Origin: Paractinoplanes maris
Lineage (GTDB): Bacteria > Actinomycetota > Actinomycetes > Mycobacteriales > Micromonosporaceae
Assembly: GCF_023544465.1 (NCBI RefSeq)
Contig: NZ_JALPVL010000003.1
Coordinates: forward strand, 496,001-560,000
Reading direction: 5' to 3'
Length of the DNA stretch: 64,000 nucleotides
The translations under genes and the position numbers were made by a program. The notes beneath the pieces are model-generated. The model had not been told where the DNA came from. It saw nothing but the letters and a program-made list of their open reading frames with translations, and did not search any database. Of this stretch, positions 1 through 7,134 are shown in pieces. The number at the start of each line of letters is the position of its first letter. Positions within the stretch are counted from its first letter, which is position 1.

Positions 1-189
1 CTCGGTCGTCACCTCCTGCTCGATCAGCGCCATCGGGAACAGCGGCGCCAGATCGTCCGGCCCGATCGGTTGCAGCGTCCCCGGGTGCAGCACGGGCGGC
101 GGCGGGCTGGGCAGGTCGGGCACGATGTTGTACCAGCTGGTCGGCATCTCCGATTCGGACAGCAGGATCTTTGTGGCATCGTCGCTCAT
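1..189 (-). CDS. trpB: Tryptophan synthase beta chain, TrpB2 type (partial, N-terminus only)
   Basis: Tryptophan synthase beta makes L-tryptophan from indole and L-serine using PLP in the cytoplasm. The start is the minus-strand ATG at 187-189, and 63 codons are visible before the window edge cuts the gene. The visible head (KILLSESEMPTSWYNIVPDL, then PPVLHPGT and LFPMALI) is what I recall for the TrpB2 lineage, which usually works without a TrpA partner as an indole-salvage enzyme. The PLP lysine and phosphate loop lie outside the window, so activity cannot be judged. It is divergent from a TetR gene, with 74 bp between the two starts, so the regulator could act on both. Confidence 0.85.
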   Translation of the reverse strand, partial: MSDDATKILLSESEMPTSWYNIVPDLPSPPPPVLHPGTLQPIGPDDLAPLFPMALIEQEVTTE

Positions 190-251
190 GGCCCGATCAT
201 GCCGCAGGTGCCGCTCAGTCAACAGACGCTTACAAGCCGTTCGGCGGCCGG

Positions 252-263
252 TACGCTGATCGG
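252..263 (+). promoter_or_regulatory. -10 element of a leaderless promoter for the TetR gene
   Basis: TACGCT at 252-257 fits the actinobacterial -10 pattern TANNNT. It is followed by exactly six bases and then the GTG at 264, so transcription should begin at the start codon. No ribosome binding site lies before this GTG, which supports it as the true start over earlier in-frame codons. Confidence 0.55.
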
Positions 264-851
264 GTGACCAGCCCCGCACCGGCCCGCCGCCGGGACGCCG
301 CGCGCACCCGGCAGCTGCTGCTCGACGCCGCCCGCGTCCGGTTCGCCCAGGATGGGTACGCGGCCACGACCGTCCGCGACATCGCCGACGACGCCGGGGT
401 GAATGTCGCACTGATCAGCCGCTACTTCCGCTCCAAGGAGGGCCTCTTCGAGGCGTGCCTGACCACCGCGGTCGACGAGATGCGCCGCGCGGCCGGGAGC
501 GCCACGCTGGCCGAGGTGCCACGGCGGATCGCCGAGCAGGCGGCCGGCATCGACTCCGACGGCATCCCGCGCCAGCTCGTCCTGCTGCTGCGCTCCTCGG
601 GAGACACCCGCGCCGACGAGATCCGGATCGGCATCCTGCGCAGCTACGCCGAGAACCTGGCCGGCCTGGCCGGTTGGACCGAGGGCGACGACAAGCTGCT
701 GCTGCGCGCCCAGATCGCCATCGCCGCCTCGCTCGGCATCGCCATGCTGCGCTCCAAGACGCCGCTCGAGCCGCTGGCCTCGGCGACCGAGCAGGATCTG
801 CTCGGGCCGCTGTCCGATCTGATCAGCGCGGTGGTCCGCTCGGATGCGTGA
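264..851 (+). CDS. TetR/AcrR-family transcriptional regulator
   Basis: A 195-residue one-component repressor. The N-terminal helix-turn-helix is clear: TRQLLLDAARVRFAQDGYAA, then TTVRDIADDAGV and ISRYFRSKEGLFEA, about residues 15-60. The rest is an all-helical ligand and dimer domain of unknown specificity. I chose the GTG at 264 because a TANNNT element sits exactly six bases before it and coding character begins there. The stop overlaps the start of the nitronate monooxygenase gene by 8 bp, so the two are co-transcribed and probably translationally coupled. The regulator most likely controls that operon and itself, and possibly divergent trpB. The inducer is unknown. Confidence 0.88.
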   Translation: MTSPAPARRRDAARTRQLLLDAARVRFAQDGYAATTVRDIADDAGVNVALISRYFRSKEGLFEACLTTAVDEMRRAAGSATLAEVPRRIAEQAAGIDSDGIPRQLVLLLRSSGDTRADEIRIGILRSYAENLAGLAGWTEGDDKLLLRAQIAIAASLGIAMLRSKTPLEPLASATEQDLLGPLSDLISAVVRSDA

Positions 852-1845
852 GCTGATCCGGCCGGTCGTGGTGGCGCCGATGGCCGGTGGGCCGTCGACG
901 CCGGCGTTGGTCGACGCGGCCGGCGCGGCGGGGGCGACCGGGTTCCTGGCCGCCGGATACAAGACGCCGCAGGCGGTGGAGGACGAACTCCGGGCGGTCG
1001 GCGGGGCGTACGGGTTGAACATCTTTGTGCCCGGGCCGCCGCCGGGCGACGTCGACGCGGTGGTGCGCTACCGCGAGTTGCTGCAGCCCGAGGCCGCCCG
1101 CTACGGCGTCGAGCTGCCGGCGCTGCGGCTGACTGACGACGACCACTTCGCGGCCAAGGTGGAGCTGGCCATCGCGTACGCGGTCCCGCTCGTCAGCTTC
1201 ACGTTCGGGGTGCCCGACCGGGCCGTGGTGAGCGCGCTGCGGCAGGCCGGCTCGCGCGTGCTGATCACCGTGACGTCGGCCGGCGAGGCCCGGCGCGGCG
1301 TCGCGGCCGGCGCCGACGCGCTGATCGCGCAGGGCGGGCCGGCCGGCGGCCACTCGGCGACCACCAGCCCGGCGACGTTCGTGGGCGACACGACGACCCT
1401 GGACGTGCTGGCCGCGGTGAAGTCGGAGGTGCCGGTCGTCGCGGCCGGTGGTGTCGCCGGCGCCGCGGACGTCGAACGGCTGCTCGCCGCGGGCGCGATC
1501 GCCGTGCAGTGCGGCACCGCGTTCCTGCTGGCCGACGAGGCCGGCACCCGTCCGGCACAACGCGACTTCATGACGGCCGGGCGGGCGACCGGGACGGTGG
1601 TGACGCGGGCCTTCACCGGGCAGCCGGCGCGGGCGTTGCGCAACCGGTTCACCGACACCTACACGGCGGCCGCCCCGATCGGCTATCCGGCCGTGCACCA
1701 CCTCACGGCACCGATCCGGGCCGCCGCGGCTCAGGCCGCCGACGCCGACGGCATCAACCTCTGGGCGGGCACCGGCTTCCGCTCGGCCCGCAGCGGCACG
1801 ACGGCCGCGCTGGTGGCCCGGCTGATGCCCGGCTCCCAGTCGTAG
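844..1845 (+). CDS. Nitronate monooxygenase (2-nitropropane dioxygenase family)
   Basis: An FMN-dependent TIM-barrel enzyme of 333 residues that oxidises alkyl nitronates such as propionate 3-nitronate. Visible family features are the N-terminal VVVAPMAGGPSTPALV strand, the LIAQGGPAGGHS motif near residue 163 with the His expected to act as catalytic base, and the flavin-phosphate segment VPVVAAGGVAGAADVERLL followed by GAIAVQCGTAFL. The ATG overlaps the tetR stop by 8 bp. The 3' end overlaps the convergent STAS gene by 115 bp; both reading frames look genuine there, since the C-terminus LWAGTGF is typical of this family. Members with related activities exist, so the exact substrate is uncertain. 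Confidence 0.9.
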   Translation: MRELIRPVVVAPMAGGPSTPALVDAAGAAGATGFLAAGYKTPQAVEDELRAVGGAYGLNIFVPGPPPGDVDAVVRYRELLQPEAARYGVELPALRLTDDDHFAAKVELAIAYAVPLVSFTFGVPDRAVVSALRQAGSRVLITVTSAGEARRGVAAGADALIAQGGPAGGHSATTSPATFVGDTTTLDVLAAVKSEVPVVAAGGVAGAADVERLLAAGAIAVQCGTAFLLADEAGTRPAQRDFMTAGRATGTVVTRAFTGQPARALRNRFTDTYTAAAPIGYPAVHHLTAPIRAAAAQAADADGINLWAGTGFRSARSGTTAALVARLMPGSQS

Positions 1846-2177
1846 AGGGCGGCCCACCCGAGTAGGTCGATCATCCGGCGCACCTGAGGTGACGGGCTCC
1901 GCATCCACAGGCGGCGGCCCGAGTCGCGGACCTGTCGCGTCGCCTCGGCCAGAGCCCGGGCCCCGCCGATGTCGAGGAAGGTCACGCCGGCCAGGTCGAT
2001 GACGACGTCGCTGGAACAGCCGGCCAGCAGTTCCAGCGCCAGGTCGAAGATCGGCAGCGTGCCCAGATCGACCTCGCCGGTCACCCGCGCCCCCGGCGGG
2101 CCGGCCATCGCGGTGATCTCCAGCGGCCAGCCCGGCGCGGTCTTGGCTGCGGTGGTGGTCCCGATGTGCTTGAGCAT
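1731..2177 (-). CDS. STAS-domain protein (anti-sigma factor antagonist-like)
   Basis: A 148-residue cytoplasmic protein with one STAS domain, about residues 15-110. STAS proteins of the SpoIIAA/RsbV type bind anti-sigma kinases and are switched by phosphorylation of a Ser or Thr. Here the segment DVVIDLAGVTFLDIGGARAL carries the usual strand-loop-helix, but the position normally held by the phosphorylated Ser/Thr (D-S-S/T-G) reads DIGG, so classical phospho-switching may be absent. The ATG at 2175-2177 is preceded by GAGGGGGAG at good spacing and was preferred to earlier starts. No anti-sigma kinase is adjacent. The last 115 bp run antisense to the nitronate monooxygenase gene. Confidence 0.72.
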   Translation of the reverse strand: MLKHIGTTTAAKTAPGWPLEITAMAGPPGARVTGEVDLGTLPIFDLALELLAGCSSDVVIDLAGVTFLDIGGARALAEATRQVRDSGRRLWMRSPSPQVRRMIDLLGWAALYDWEPGISRATSAAVVPLRAERKPVPAQRLMPSASAA

Positions 2178-2513
2178 CTGCGTCTCCCCCTCGCGACAAC
2201 TCCTGACATGACGACCGTCCTCGGCTTCCCGCTGTGACACATCACGTGGATGTGTGACTCCGTTTCCCGCCCGCCCGCCGATCGGTGCCCGTACGCCCCA
2301 CCAGGACGTGGTTGACCAGGCAGCACGCGGTTTCGAGGAACAGACTCACCAGCCGCCACGTCATCAGCGTCACAGGCGGGCGTCCGGCGGCCTTCACCAC
2401 CGCGGCCCCGCACTGGTTGTCGAGCACCCAGTCGAGCCGGCTCGTTCGTTCGGAGGAGGCAAGAGTGCGGGCCGCTCCCCTAGCCTGGCTCGATCCGGAG
2501 CGAGGACGGGGAT
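2178..2513. other. Intergenic region of 336 bp between the STAS and nuclease genes
   Basis: No convincing gene. The region holds a 7-bp inverted repeat, ACACATC-ACGTG-GATGTGT, at 2237-2255, about 60 bp upstream of the STAS start, which could be an operator or promoter-proximal stem. Near the right end TAGCCT at 2481-2486 is a plausible -10 for the nuclease operon, followed by the ribosome binding site GGAGCGAGG. A 61-codon minus-strand frame at 2242-2427 has no ribosome binding site and was not accepted. Confidence 0.5.
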
Positions 2514-3203
2514 GTGCTGACCGAGGAGTGGGCCGAGACCTTCGCCGTGATGGCGAGGACGTGGGAACGGATAGGCGCGACCGGCCGGGGCGACGTCGCC
2601 GCGTGGGACGAGCAGCTCACCGCGATGCGGGCGGAACAGGATCGGCTGACCCGGATGGGCCGCTGGACGAGGGGGCCGGCCGACCTGATGAGTGTCGCGG
2701 GCGTCCACCGCCGCGAGCTCGCGCACAGCGCCGTCCTCAGGTGGCTGTGTGATCCGGCGGGCAGTCATGCGCTGGGTGCGGCCTTCCTCGAACAGCTGCT
2801 CGGCGCGACCGGTGGAGTAACCGACCTGCTCCACGACGCCGAGGCGGCCACGGAGATCACCCGCGAGAGGTCGCGGGCCGACGTGGTGATCCGGGGCAAC
2901 GGCTGGACCGTGGTCGCCGAGCTGAAAATCGACGCGGGTGAGATGCCCGATCAGTGCCAGCGGCTCTACGAGGACTGGCGAACCGAGCCGCAGCCTCGTT
3001 TCGTCTTCCTCACCCTGTCGGGCCGGCCACCCCTCACCGCCACGACAGAGCCGGCCAGACGGGCCTGGCAGTGCCTCTCGTGGTCGGAGATCTCGCAGCT
3101 GCTGGAAAAGGCGGTCGAGGGCCGGCCCGGGGCGGCGACGGCCGTTCAGGAATATCGGCGGACACTTCATGCCCTGATCGGACGGAGGCTTTCCCACCCA
3201 TGA
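2514..3203 (+). CDS. PD-(D/E)XK superfamily nuclease-like protein
   Basis: A 229-residue protein with a PD-(D/E)XK nuclease core. The catalytic signature is visible as RADVVIRGNGWTVVAELKID (about residues 121-140): Asp at the end of one strand, then E-x-K in the next strand. It resembles the PDDEXK_4 group of solitary nucleases, by recall. An N-terminal helical part (HRRELAHSAVLRWLCDP) precedes the core. It starts with GTG at 2514 after GGAGCGAGG. The stop overlaps the next ATG by 4 bp (ATGA), so the two proteins are coupled. Both genes use more A/T-ending codons than their neighbours, which hints at horizontal transfer. A defence or DNA-repair role is possible but not shown. Confidence 0.7.
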   Translation: MLTEEWAETFAVMARTWERIGATGRGDVAAWDEQLTAMRAEQDRLTRMGRWTRGPADLMSVAGVHRRELAHSAVLRWLCDPAGSHALGAAFLEQLLGATGGVTDLLHDAEAATEITRERSRADVVIRGNGWTVVAELKIDAGEMPDQCQRLYEDWRTEPQPRFVFLTLSGRPPLTATTEPARRAWQCLSWSEISQLLEKAVEGRPGAATAVQEYRRTLHALIGRRLSHP

Positions 3204-3811
3204 CCCTCGAGCCCGAAGGTCCGGAACTTCGTCGGATCCACGACGACCGTGTCCGTTTCTATCTCGACAACTACAAGGCGATCGAGACGTGGGCCAGGAT
3301 TCGCAGTGATGCCAACAAGGAATTGCACGAGTTGTCGTTGAGTATGGTCGACACCATTGCTCAGGACGTGCTGGCACGGGGCGATACGGGTATCGACGTC
3401 CGCGCCGACGACCTCACCAATCCCAGGAAACCGCGCGTTGTCCTGGCCCGGCGCACGTGGCGGCCCTCCGACGGTGAAGGTGAGGCACCCGCGGCGATCG
3501 TGATCGAATGGCACAACCCGCCGATCGACAAGCGTGGCGAGTTCACGATGTACGTCGGTGTCCGCGTCGGTGACCGGGACCGTCGTGACAAGCGCGTGGC
3601 GAAATACCTGAGTGAGCGGGCTCCCCGGTTACGCGAGGCGCTGGGCCATCCGTGGCTGGCGGAATCGGAGTCCTTCCCGGTGTGGCGGTGGGTTCTCCAA
3701 GAGGGCGACGCACTCGACGAATTGGCCATTTTGGAAACGGCGCGCGAGTCCGCTTGGCGATGCTGGGACACCTGCGCTGCTGTCATCGACGACGTTCTGC
3801 GAGTCGCCTGA
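3200..3811 (+). CDS. Uncharacterised partner of the PD-(D/E)XK nuclease
   Basis: I do not recognise the family. The product has 203 residues, is soluble and charged, and has no signal peptide or membrane segment. It begins with an acidic helical part (RRIHDDRVRFYLDNYKAIET), has a central beta-rich part (AAIVIEWHNP, then GEFTMYVGVRVGDRDRRDKR) and ends in a helix with WRCWDTCAAVIDDVLR. The ATG sits inside the stop of the nuclease gene (ATGA overlap), so the two are translated together, which argues for a joint function. Codon use is less GC-biased than in surrounding genes (for example AAT, TTG and TTT near the end), consistent with acquisition. It might be an immunity, regulatory or DNA-end-binding partner; none of these can be chosen from sequence. 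Confidence 0.65.
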   Translation: MTLEPEGPELRRIHDDRVRFYLDNYKAIETWARIRSDANKELHELSLSMVDTIAQDVLARGDTGIDVRADDLTNPRKPRVVLARRTWRPSDGEGEAPAAIVIEWHNPPIDKRGEFTMYVGVRVGDRDRRDKRVAKYLSERAPRLREALGHPWLAESESFPVWRWVLQEGDALDELAILETARESAWRCWDTCAAVIDDVLRVA

Positions 3812-3814
3812 CGC

Positions 3815-4531
3815 TCAGAACGTGAAGAGCTGGTAGCTGCTCACCTCGTGGAAGCCGAGGCGTTTGTAGACGGGGACGGCGACGGCGGTCGACGTGAGGG
3901 CGGCGGTGCCGATGCCGCGGACGGCGGCGTGGCGGAGGACGGCCTGGGTCAGGGCGGCGCCTATGCCGCGGTGGCGGTGGTCGGGGTGGGTGCCGACGAA
4001 ATACAGGGTGACCAGGCCGTGGCTGAACCAGGCCTCGGCGGTGCCGACGATCCGGCCGTCGGCCTGGCGGGCGGCCAGGCGCAGCAGGGAGTGGCCGAAA
4101 CCCCTCTCCCGCTCGGTGGCCAGAGACACCCCCGCGGGCGGGATGTGGGAGACCCCGGAGTAGGCCGTCACGAACTCGGGCAGGTCGCGGGTCTGGGTGA
4201 TGAGCACACCGGACGGCTCGGGGACGACCGAGGCGGCGGCCACCTCGGCCACCATGACCGGCAGGTGCGCGGCGATCAGCTCGGCGCCCCGGGCCAGCAG
4301 GGCCTCGGCGGTGCCGGGCTCGCTGTCGGCGCCGACCCACCACACCCGGGGGACGCCGGCCAGGCGGTCGGCTGCTTCCTCGTACGCCTCGGGGAACGGA
4401 CGACCGGCAACACGCACCACGCCGTTGAGCGGGGCGTGCGGCACGTTGCTGCGGTAGATGTCGCCGGCCGCCGGTCCGTCGTTCCAGCCGAGCAGATAGG
4501 CCCGGTTGGCCGCCAGTACGTCGTCGATCAT
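3815..4531 (-). CDS. GNAT-family N-acetyltransferase
   Basis: A 238-residue acetyltransferase. The C-terminal half holds the GNAT fold: a strand VTLYFVGTHPDHRHRGIGAA followed by a helix supplies the acetyl-CoA pyrophosphate loop (motif A, Q/R-x-x-G-x-G/A variant HRHRGIG), and VPVYKRLGFHEV is the closing motif B. The N-terminal half looks like a degenerate second GNAT repeat (VWWVGADSEPG). The acceptor substrate is unknown. It is convergent with the nuclease operon, with only 3 bp between the two stops. The start at 4531 is the first good ATG; its ribosome binding site is weak. Confidence 0.8.
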   Translation of the reverse strand: MIDDVLAANRAYLLGWNDGPAAGDIYRSNVPHAPLNGVVRVAGRPFPEAYEEAADRLAGVPRVWWVGADSEPGTAEALLARGAELIAAHLPVMVAEVAAASVVPEPSGVLITQTRDLPEFVTAYSGVSHIPPAGVSLATERERGFGHSLLRLAARQADGRIVGTAEAWFSHGLVTLYFVGTHPDHRHRGIGAALTQAVLRHAAVRGIGTAALTSTAVAVPVYKRLGFHEVSSYQLFTF

Positions 4532-4710
4532 GCCCGGATCGTCATCCGCGACACCCGGTCGCCGAGCAACCGCCGGGTGGGTTCGTCCAGCTGGTCCATC
4601 TGCTTGCCCCTCTGTTCGACGCCGTCAGATTGCCACGTGCCGGACGGGCGTGCGGCTCGGACGACGAGTGAGCCTGCCCATAGCGGCCCCCGGTGAGCGG
4701 TCCGAACTCC

Positions 4711-4722
4711 TACGTTTGGGGG
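4711..4722 (+). promoter_or_regulatory. -10 element of a leaderless promoter for the 4723 GNAT gene
   Basis: TACGTT at 4711-4716 followed by six bases and GTG at 4723 has the exact leaderless geometry. This places the start at 4723 rather than at the upstream in-frame GTG at 4693, which would put the -10 element inside the coding region. Confidence 0.55.
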
Positions 4723-5487
4723 GTGACTTTGGTTGATGCCGCCGGCACCGCGTCCCGCGCCTGGCTGGGCGCCCTCAAGCTGCTCGCCGGCTCGCAGCGC
4801 AGGGGCTATTTCCGTGAGATGCCCGGCGGCACCGCCGAGATCGTCACCGGTGCGCCCTTCCCCTCGCTCAACGGTGTCGCCGCCGTCACCCTCGACCCGT
4901 CACCGGACGAGATCGCCGAGCTGGCCGGCTCGCCCCGGCTGCAGGAGGTGTCCTGGACGATCCACGTCCGCGGCGACGACGTCGACGAGCGGATCGCCGA
5001 GATCGCGAGCAAGCACGGGCTGACCGGGAGCATGTCGCAGCCGTTCCTGGTCCGCGCCCTGACCGACGCCGACGCGGCCGGGGTGCCCTTCGCGCGCCGC
5101 ATCACGGACGCCGACAGCGTGACCTACCAGCGGACCATGGCCGCCGGGTTCGAGGCACCGGAGCCGCTGTTCACGATCTTCGCCGAGCCCGCCGTCCTGG
5201 CGCTGCCCGGTGCGAGCGGCTACCTGGTCGAGGTGGACGGCGTGCCGGTGGCCACCGCGTTCGGGGTTCAGGTGGGCGACCAGGTCGGCGTCTTCAACAT
5301 CGCCGTGCCGCCGGCGTTCCGGAGCAAGGGCTACGGACGGCTGGCGACCGCCGCGGTTCTGCACGACGCGTACGCGGCCGGCGCGCGCACGGCCTTCCTG
5401 CACGCCACGCCCGACGGGCTCTCGCTCTATCGGGCGATGGGCTTCGAGCTCGCCGAGAACTGGACGGTCTTCGCGGCGGGAGCCTGA
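4723..5487 (+). CDS. GNAT-family N-acetyltransferase
   Basis: A 254-residue acetyltransferase. The GNAT core is in the last 100 residues: VGVFNIAVPPAFRSKGYGRLA is strand beta4 plus the acetyl-CoA loop (RSKGYG), followed by LHDAYAAGARTAFLHATPDG and the closing SLYRAMGFEL. The N-terminal half is a non-catalytic extension typical of two-domain GNATs. The leaderless geometry decides the GTG start at 4723. The last 61 bp overlap the convergent MASE1 gene. It faces the other GNAT gene across a 190-bp gap, but the two are not close in sequence and have different domain layouts. The substrate is unknown. Confidence 0.8.
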   Translation: MTLVDAAGTASRAWLGALKLLAGSQRRGYFREMPGGTAEIVTGAPFPSLNGVAAVTLDPSPDEIAELAGSPRLQEVSWTIHVRGDDVDERIAEIASKHGLTGSMSQPFLVRALTDADAAGVPFARRITDADSVTYQRTMAAGFEAPEPLFTIFAEPAVLALPGASGYLVEVDGVPVATAFGVQVGDQVGVFNIAVPPAFRSKGYGRLATAAVLHDAYAAGARTAFLHATPDGLSLYRAMGFELAENWTVFAAGA

Positions 5488-6023
5488 CCCCGGGTGAGCC
5501 GGCGGCGCAGGGCCCGGGCGGCGAGCACGGTGAGCATCAGCGCCGTCGCGTCGCGCACCACGACGTAACCGGCCTCGCCGACGGCCAGGTCGGTGCTGAC
5601 GATCTGGAGCAGCACCGCGGCTGCGAGGGCGGACAGTGCGGCGGCCGCGGCCAGCCGGGCCAGGGCGGGGCCGGGACGGCGGAACCGGTCGCCGTGGCCG
5701 AGCCAGTATCCGGGTACCCAGCGGTCGAGCAGCCAGGCGAACAGCAGAGCCGGGACGACCTGGGGCACCGCCTGCGCGAACGAGTGCAGGAGGCCGTCGC
5801 CGTGGCCCGGGGCGAGCACGGCGACCACGGCGAGCGCGATGACGTCGAGGTTGCGCCGGCCGTAGCGCCCCTGGGCGACCAGCCACAGGGCGCCGGCGAC
5901 GGCGGCGGGCCAGAGCACCCGTACGCCGGAATCGGACACCGCCGTGGCCTGGCCGGCCACCGTGGCCAGCAGGTAGAGCGCGGCGAAGCCGACGGTTCTC
6001 AGGGCGTACCGGGTCAAGCTCAC
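5427..6023 (-). CDS. Orphan MASE1-like integral membrane protein
   Basis: A 198-residue membrane protein with about six hydrophobic segments. The sequence resembles the MASE1 sensory domain that normally precedes GGDEF, EAL or histidine kinase output domains (for example WPAAVAGALWLVAQG, in place of the family's WPPAGLALA-type segment). Here nothing follows: the protein ends after RALRRRLTRGQAP with a short polar tail. It may be a stand-alone sensor or channel-like module, or the remnant of a longer signalling protein. The start is the GTG at 6023, preceded by GAGG with seven bases between. The 3' end overlaps the convergent GNAT gene. The family assignment is by resemblance only. Confidence 0.55.
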   Translation of the reverse strand: MSLTRYALRTVGFAALYLLATVAGQATAVSDSGVRVLWPAAVAGALWLVAQGRYGRRNLDVIALAVVAVLAPGHGDGLLHSFAQAVPQVVPALLFAWLLDRWVPGYWLGHGDRFRRPGPALARLAAAAALSALAAAVLLQIVSTDLAVGEAGYVVVRDATALMLTVLAARALRRRLTRGQAPAAKTVQFSASSKPIAR

Positions 6024-6097
6024 ACTGCACCTCGGCGGGGGGATGGTGCCGATCGGGGGACCCCCTTGATCGGCACCGCCGCCGCTCAGCTGAGCTT

Positions 6098-6577
6098 TCA
6101 GTCCCGTACGCCGGAACCGCTCTTGACCGGCTCGCGGCGCGGCACCGAGGGCTTGGCGCGCGCGGCCTCACACTCCTGGTTGACGATGGCCAGGAAGCGG
6201 CGCTCCTTGCGGGTGCCCTTGGACGACCAGGCGCTCGACACGCGGCGCCACCAGCTGCGGGCCTCGGCGTTGAGGAACAGGTCCTCGAGGTTGAACCGCA
6301 GGGCCTTCTCGTCGAGCTTGCCGATGTGCCACAGGGTGTTCCAGTGCGCCATCCACAGACTCATCCCGATCGCAGTCTTGCGATCGTCGGAGGTCGGGCG
6401 GTCGGTCGCGTTGTAGTCGAGCTCGGGATGGTCGAGCATCAGTTTGATCAACTCGAAGTGGCGCTCGCGCACGTCGACCATCTGGGCGGTGCGGGCCTGT
6501 TGCTGCTGGACGACGAGCGCGATCACGACGGCGAGGAGCGCGGCAATCGACACGACGGTGGGTAGATCGGTCATCAT
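6098..6577 (-). CDS. DUF6082-like protein with one N-terminal membrane anchor
   Basis: A protein of about 159 residues with an N-terminal transmembrane helix (VVSIAALLAVVIALVVQQQQ) followed by a cytoplasmic helical domain containing RERHFELIKLMLDHPELDYN, WMAHWNTLWHIGKL and an RSWW motif. These are the hallmarks I recall for DUF6082, an actinomycete family of unknown function. The start could be GTG 6580, ATG 6577 or ATG 6574, which lie in tandem after AGGA. It is separated from the MASE1 gene by 74 bp on the same strand. No function can be assigned. Confidence 0.7.
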   Translation of the reverse strand: MMTDLPTVVSIAALLAVVIALVVQQQQARTAQMVDVRERHFELIKLMLDHPELDYNATDRPTSDDRKTAIGMSLWMAHWNTLWHIGKLDEKALRFNLEDLFLNAEARSWWRRVSSAWSSKGTRKERRFLAIVNQECEAARAKPSVPRREPVKSGSGVRD

Positions 6578-7134
6578 CACTCTCAGTTCCTAGTGCACCG
6601 CTCCGGCCGGGTCAGGGGGCCGCGGCGGGAGGGCGCTGACGATCGGGGGGCACGGTTTCCCATAGCTCTGACGTGTACTGCTCTGACGCCTGCGAATACA
6701 TCGACAAGGCAGTTTGGCACCGCTCGGAAGTCAGCAGTTGCGATGTATTCCGTCCTGGACAGACACGTGATCCGGTCGCTCGGTCGGAGTATTGTCAGGG
6801 CGGCCGAGGTGTGCATGCGCAGGTCACGATGCTTAGGCCTTCGTGCGTAGGACGAGACGTTCACGCCTGATCCGATGCCCCACCGCGGCGATCCACATAC
6901 CTTCTGTCACCGTCACCGCCGAAAACGGCGAACCTCAGCTATGGCAGTTTCTGACCAAATCGGGCGCGCGGGCGGCCCGATGGGCCGGCCCGACGGTTGG
7001 CCAGGGCTACGGCGGAAATTTTCGGCCGGTAACAAGGACGTAACAAGGCCTTGACCGGGCCGGAGCGCAACAGACATGTTTGCGTTCACGTTCGGCCAAG
7101 GATCGTGGGACCCCTGGAGCAGAGGACGACAAGC
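6578..7134. other. Intergenic region of 557 bp upstream of the LacI-like gene
   Basis: No gene was accepted here. It contains a perfect 10-bp inverted repeat (GAATACATCG at 6694-6703 and CGATGTATTC at 6741-6750), two tandem 11-bp direct repeats (GTAACAAGGAC and GTAACAAGGCC at 7029-7050), and an imperfect dyad ACATGTTTGCGTTCACGT around 7074-7091 that resembles LacI-family operators. The region is less GC-rich than its neighbours, so it is probably regulatory. Confidence 0.5.
7029..7050 (+). repeat. Tandem 11-bp direct repeat upstream of the LacI-like gene
   Basis: Two copies, GTAACAAGGAC and GTAACAAGGCC, lie back to back. The 11-bp period is one helical turn, so both would face the same side of the DNA, as expected for a pair of activator sites. 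They end immediately before a TTGACC at 7051-7056 that could serve as a -35 element. Confidence 0.45.

Noticed and set aside
2242..2427. A 61-codon minus-strand frame upstream of the STAS gene
   Set aside because: No ribosome binding site, weak codon bias and no recognisable sequence. The hydrophobic middle is not enough support.
6583..6870. Small overlapping frames in the 557-bp gap before the LacI-like gene
   Set aside because: They lack ribosome binding sites and third-position GC bias; the region looks regulatory.
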